Source: Peptococcaceae bacterium UBA3937 (GTDB lineage: Bacteria > Bacillota > Peptococcia > DRI-13 > DTU073). Taken from it: a stretch of 16,850 bases of DNA. The DNA lies in the NCBI GenBank assembly GCA_002385735.1, contig DGEB01000059.1, forward strand, positions 8,707 to 25,556, in the 5' to 3' direction. Shown here in pieces: positions 13,444 through 16,850 of this stretch (positions within the stretch are counted from its first letter, which is position 1; each line of letters starts with the position of its first letter). The translations under genes were made by a program, and so were the position numbers. The notes below the pieces were generated by a model that saw nothing but the letters and a program-made list of their open reading frames with translations, was not told the DNA's origin and searched no databases.

Positions 13444-13812
13444 CTATTTACGCTTCGCCCCAACAGTATGCCTGGGCCCTTTCCGCGTGCGTGCATTGGT
13501 CTTTGTCCTTTGCCCACGCACCGGCATACCCCGACGATGACGGAGCCCTCTGTAACATGCGATTTCCATCAATCTCTTAATATTGAGCGAGACTTCCCGT
13601 CGAAGATCCCCTTCGACCTTGTATTCTTTATCAATTACTTCCCGAAGCTTGTTGACCTCGTCTTCGGTCAGATCTTTAACCCGCGTATCAGGATTTACGC
13701 CTGTTTTCGCCAAGATCTTCTGCGCGGTGGTCAAGCCAATCCCATAGATATAGGTTAAAGCGATTTCCACCCGCTTTTCCCGAGGCAAATCAACCCCTGC
13801 TATTCTGGCCAA
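13444..13812 (-). CDS. rpsM: 30S ribosomal protein S13
   Basis: S13 sits in the head of the small subunit and forms bridges to the large subunit and contacts to P-site tRNA. The 122-residue protein starts [26 protein letters not shown], has the helix-hairpin-helix region with [19 protein letters not shown], and ends in the basic tail [23 protein letters not shown] at 13810-13812 has AGGAGG upstream. It follows rpmJ by 20 bases. Confidence 0.99.
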   Translation of the reverse strand: MARIAGVDLPREKRVEIALTYIYGIGLTTAQKILAKTGVNPDTRVKDLTEDEVNKLREVIDKEYKVEGDLRREVSLNIKRLMEIACYRGLRHRRGMPVRGQRTKTNARTRKGPRHTVGAKRK

Positions 13813-13832
13813 TTTTTGTACACCTCCTCATC

Positions 13833-13949
<117 letters not shown>

Positions 13950-13972
13950 TCATACCTCCTTTGCCGGAAAGG

Positions 13973-14191
13973 CTACTTAAAGCGATAGGTGATTCTTCCC
14001 CTGGTTAAATCATATGGTGAAAGTTCCACAGTAACTCGATCCCCTGGCAAAATACGAATAAAGTGCATCCTTATTTTCCCTGAAACATGTGCCAAGATTT
14101 GGTGCCCATTTGCTAATTCAACACGGAACATCGCATTAGGGAGGGGTTCCAGAACAGTCCCTTCAACTTCTATGACATCCTGTTTGGACAT
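13973..14191 (-). CDS. infA: Translation initiation factor IF-1
   Basis: IF-1 occupies the A site of the small subunit during initiation. The 72-residue OB-fold protein has the full family sequence: [19 protein letters not shown] at the start, [20 protein letters not shown] in the centre, and the end [15 protein letters not shown] at 14189-14191 has AAGGAGG upstream. The 100 bases to map hold no further gene; the KOW-domain gene that some Firmicutes have here is absent. Confidence 0.99.
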   Translation of the reverse strand: MSKQDVIEVEGTVLEPLPNAMFRVELANGHQILAHVSGKIRMHFIRILPGDRVTVELSPYDLTRGRITYRFK

Positions 14192-14291
14192 TATTAACCA
14201 ACCTCCTTATCCCTAGCACTCATTTTACTATACAAACGAAAACCTTCTTCCTGCTTCCCTAACCCTTTGGTCATTAATTAATATTGTACCT

Positions 14292-15035
14292 TTATTTTGT
14301 CAAAATCCAAGGACCGCGTTCCGTAATCGCAACGGTATGCTCGAAATGAGCTGATCTTTTCCCGTCTATGGTCACGACGGTCCAGTTGTTTTCCAGTGTA
14401 TCCACTTCATAACCACCCACATTGACCATTGGTTCAATGGCTAAGACCATGCCCGCTTTCAGGCGAGGCCCGCGCCCGGGTGGACCAAAGTTCGGTACCT
14501 GGGGGTCTTCATGCATGCTCCGGCCAATCCCATGGCCGACAAAATCCTGGACTACTGAAAAACCATGACTTTCCGCATAAGTCTGTACGGCATGGGAAAT
14601 ATCCGAAAGCCGGTTATTCACCATGGCCTTTTTGATTCCTTCGTACAAGGATTGTTCTGTTACTTCAAGCAGTTTTTGGGTTTCCTCGTCAACCTCGCCG
14701 ACCGGCAAAGTGACCGCCGCGTCGCCCACATAACCATTCAGCGTTGCTCCGATATCAATACTAATAATATCGCCAGTTTTCAACTGCCTTAAACTCGGGA
14801 TCCCGTGAACAACCTCCTCGTTGATTGAAGCACAGATACTGTTGGGAAATCCGTTATAGCCTTTAAAAGTGGGAACGGCCTGTTTCCTGAGAATAAACTC
14901 TTCGGCGATTCGATCCAGTTCCAGCGTTGTGATTCCCGGCCGGACAGCCTTCGCCAACTCGCGATGAGTTTGGGCCACAATCTGTCCGGCGTCATACATA
15001 TATTGTAGTTCGCGTTCCGACTTTAGAATAATCAT
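14292..15035 (-). CDS. map: Methionine aminopeptidase, type I
   Basis: It removes the initiator methionine from new proteins at the ribosome. The 247-residue protein has the short bacterial type Ia form without a zinc-finger extension. The five metal ligands are visible: D94 (SIDIGA), D105 (VGDAA), H168 (FVGHGIGR), E201 (IEPMV) and E232 (FEHTVAIT); H78 in VVHGIP is the substrate-contacting histidine. The ATG at 15033-15035 lies two bases after the adk stop codon, so the two are translationally coupled. Confidence 0.99.
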   Translation of the reverse strand: MIILKSERELQYMYDAGQIVAQTHRELAKAVRPGITTLELDRIAEEFILRKQAVPTFKGYNGFPNSICASINEEVVHGIPSLRQLKTGDIISIDIGATLNGYVGDAAVTLPVGEVDEETQKLLEVTEQSLYEGIKKAMVNNRLSDISHAVQTYAESHGFSVVQDFVGHGIGRSMHEDPQVPNFGPPGRGPRLKAGMVLAIEPMVNVGGYEVDTLENNWTVVTIDGKRSAHFEHTVAITERGPWILTK

Positions 15036-15037
15036 GC

Positions 15038-16850
<1,813 letters not shown>

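Noticed and set aside
14292..14310. Perfect TTGACA at the end of map
   Set aside because: No acceptable -10 at 16-18 bases; the bases are the Leu-Thr codons of map.

Overview
The window is a stretch of chromosome from a spore-forming member of the Bacillota (Firmicutes), most likely a Clostridia-type or related lineage. Three things point there: the gene order of the ribosomal-protein cluster (secY-adk-map-infA-rpmJ-rpsM-rpsK-rpsD-rpoA-rplQ, then ecfA1-ecfA2-ecfT-truA-rplM-rpsI), which matches Bacillus/Clostridium; a germination/cortex amidase gene of the cwlD type soon after rpsI; and many GTG/TTG starts with strong Shine-Dalgarno sequences. Species cannot be fixed from the sequence. Every gene I can support is on the minus strand, so transcription runs from high to low coordinates.

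Region by region, in transcription order. (1) 16850-10895: end of the S10/spc/alpha cluster: secY (5' end outside the window), adk, map, infA, rpmJ, rpsM, rpsK, rpsD, rpoA, rplQ, closed by a terminator. (2) 10809-7518: ATPase pair and transmembrane subunit of an energy-coupling-factor vitamin transporter, then truA. (3) 7540-6466: rplM-rpsI with a consensus promoter lying in the end of truA, a structured leader and a terminator. (4) about 6440-3785: an AT-rich arsenic-resistance block, arsR - acr3 remnant - arsC - ArsP/DUF318-type permease - cysteine-rich small ORF - small CxxC thioredoxin - terminator. (5) 3699-1696: cwlD and an HD-GYP phosphodiesterase-like gene with its own promoter and a terminator folded over its stop codon. 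(6) 1621-1: start of an arginine-biosynthesis operon, argC and the first 111 codons of argJ, behind a promoter covered by two ArgR-box-like palindromes.

The accessory part is region 4. It sits between rpsI and cwlD, two genes that are near neighbours in other Firmicutes, and has much lower G+C than its flanks. In it, the efflux pump gene acr3 has been reduced to about its last 40 codons, and a near-copy (29 of 32 bases) of the operator in front of arsR lies at the deletion point. This suggests that arsenite export now depends on the CxC-containing permease, next to a 25-codon reading frame with four cysteines and a CxxC thioredoxin. This remodelled ars locus, with the unannotated small cysteine-rich frame, is the best candidate for something new here. 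The rest is mostly conserved housekeeping DNA with some regulatory details worth checking.
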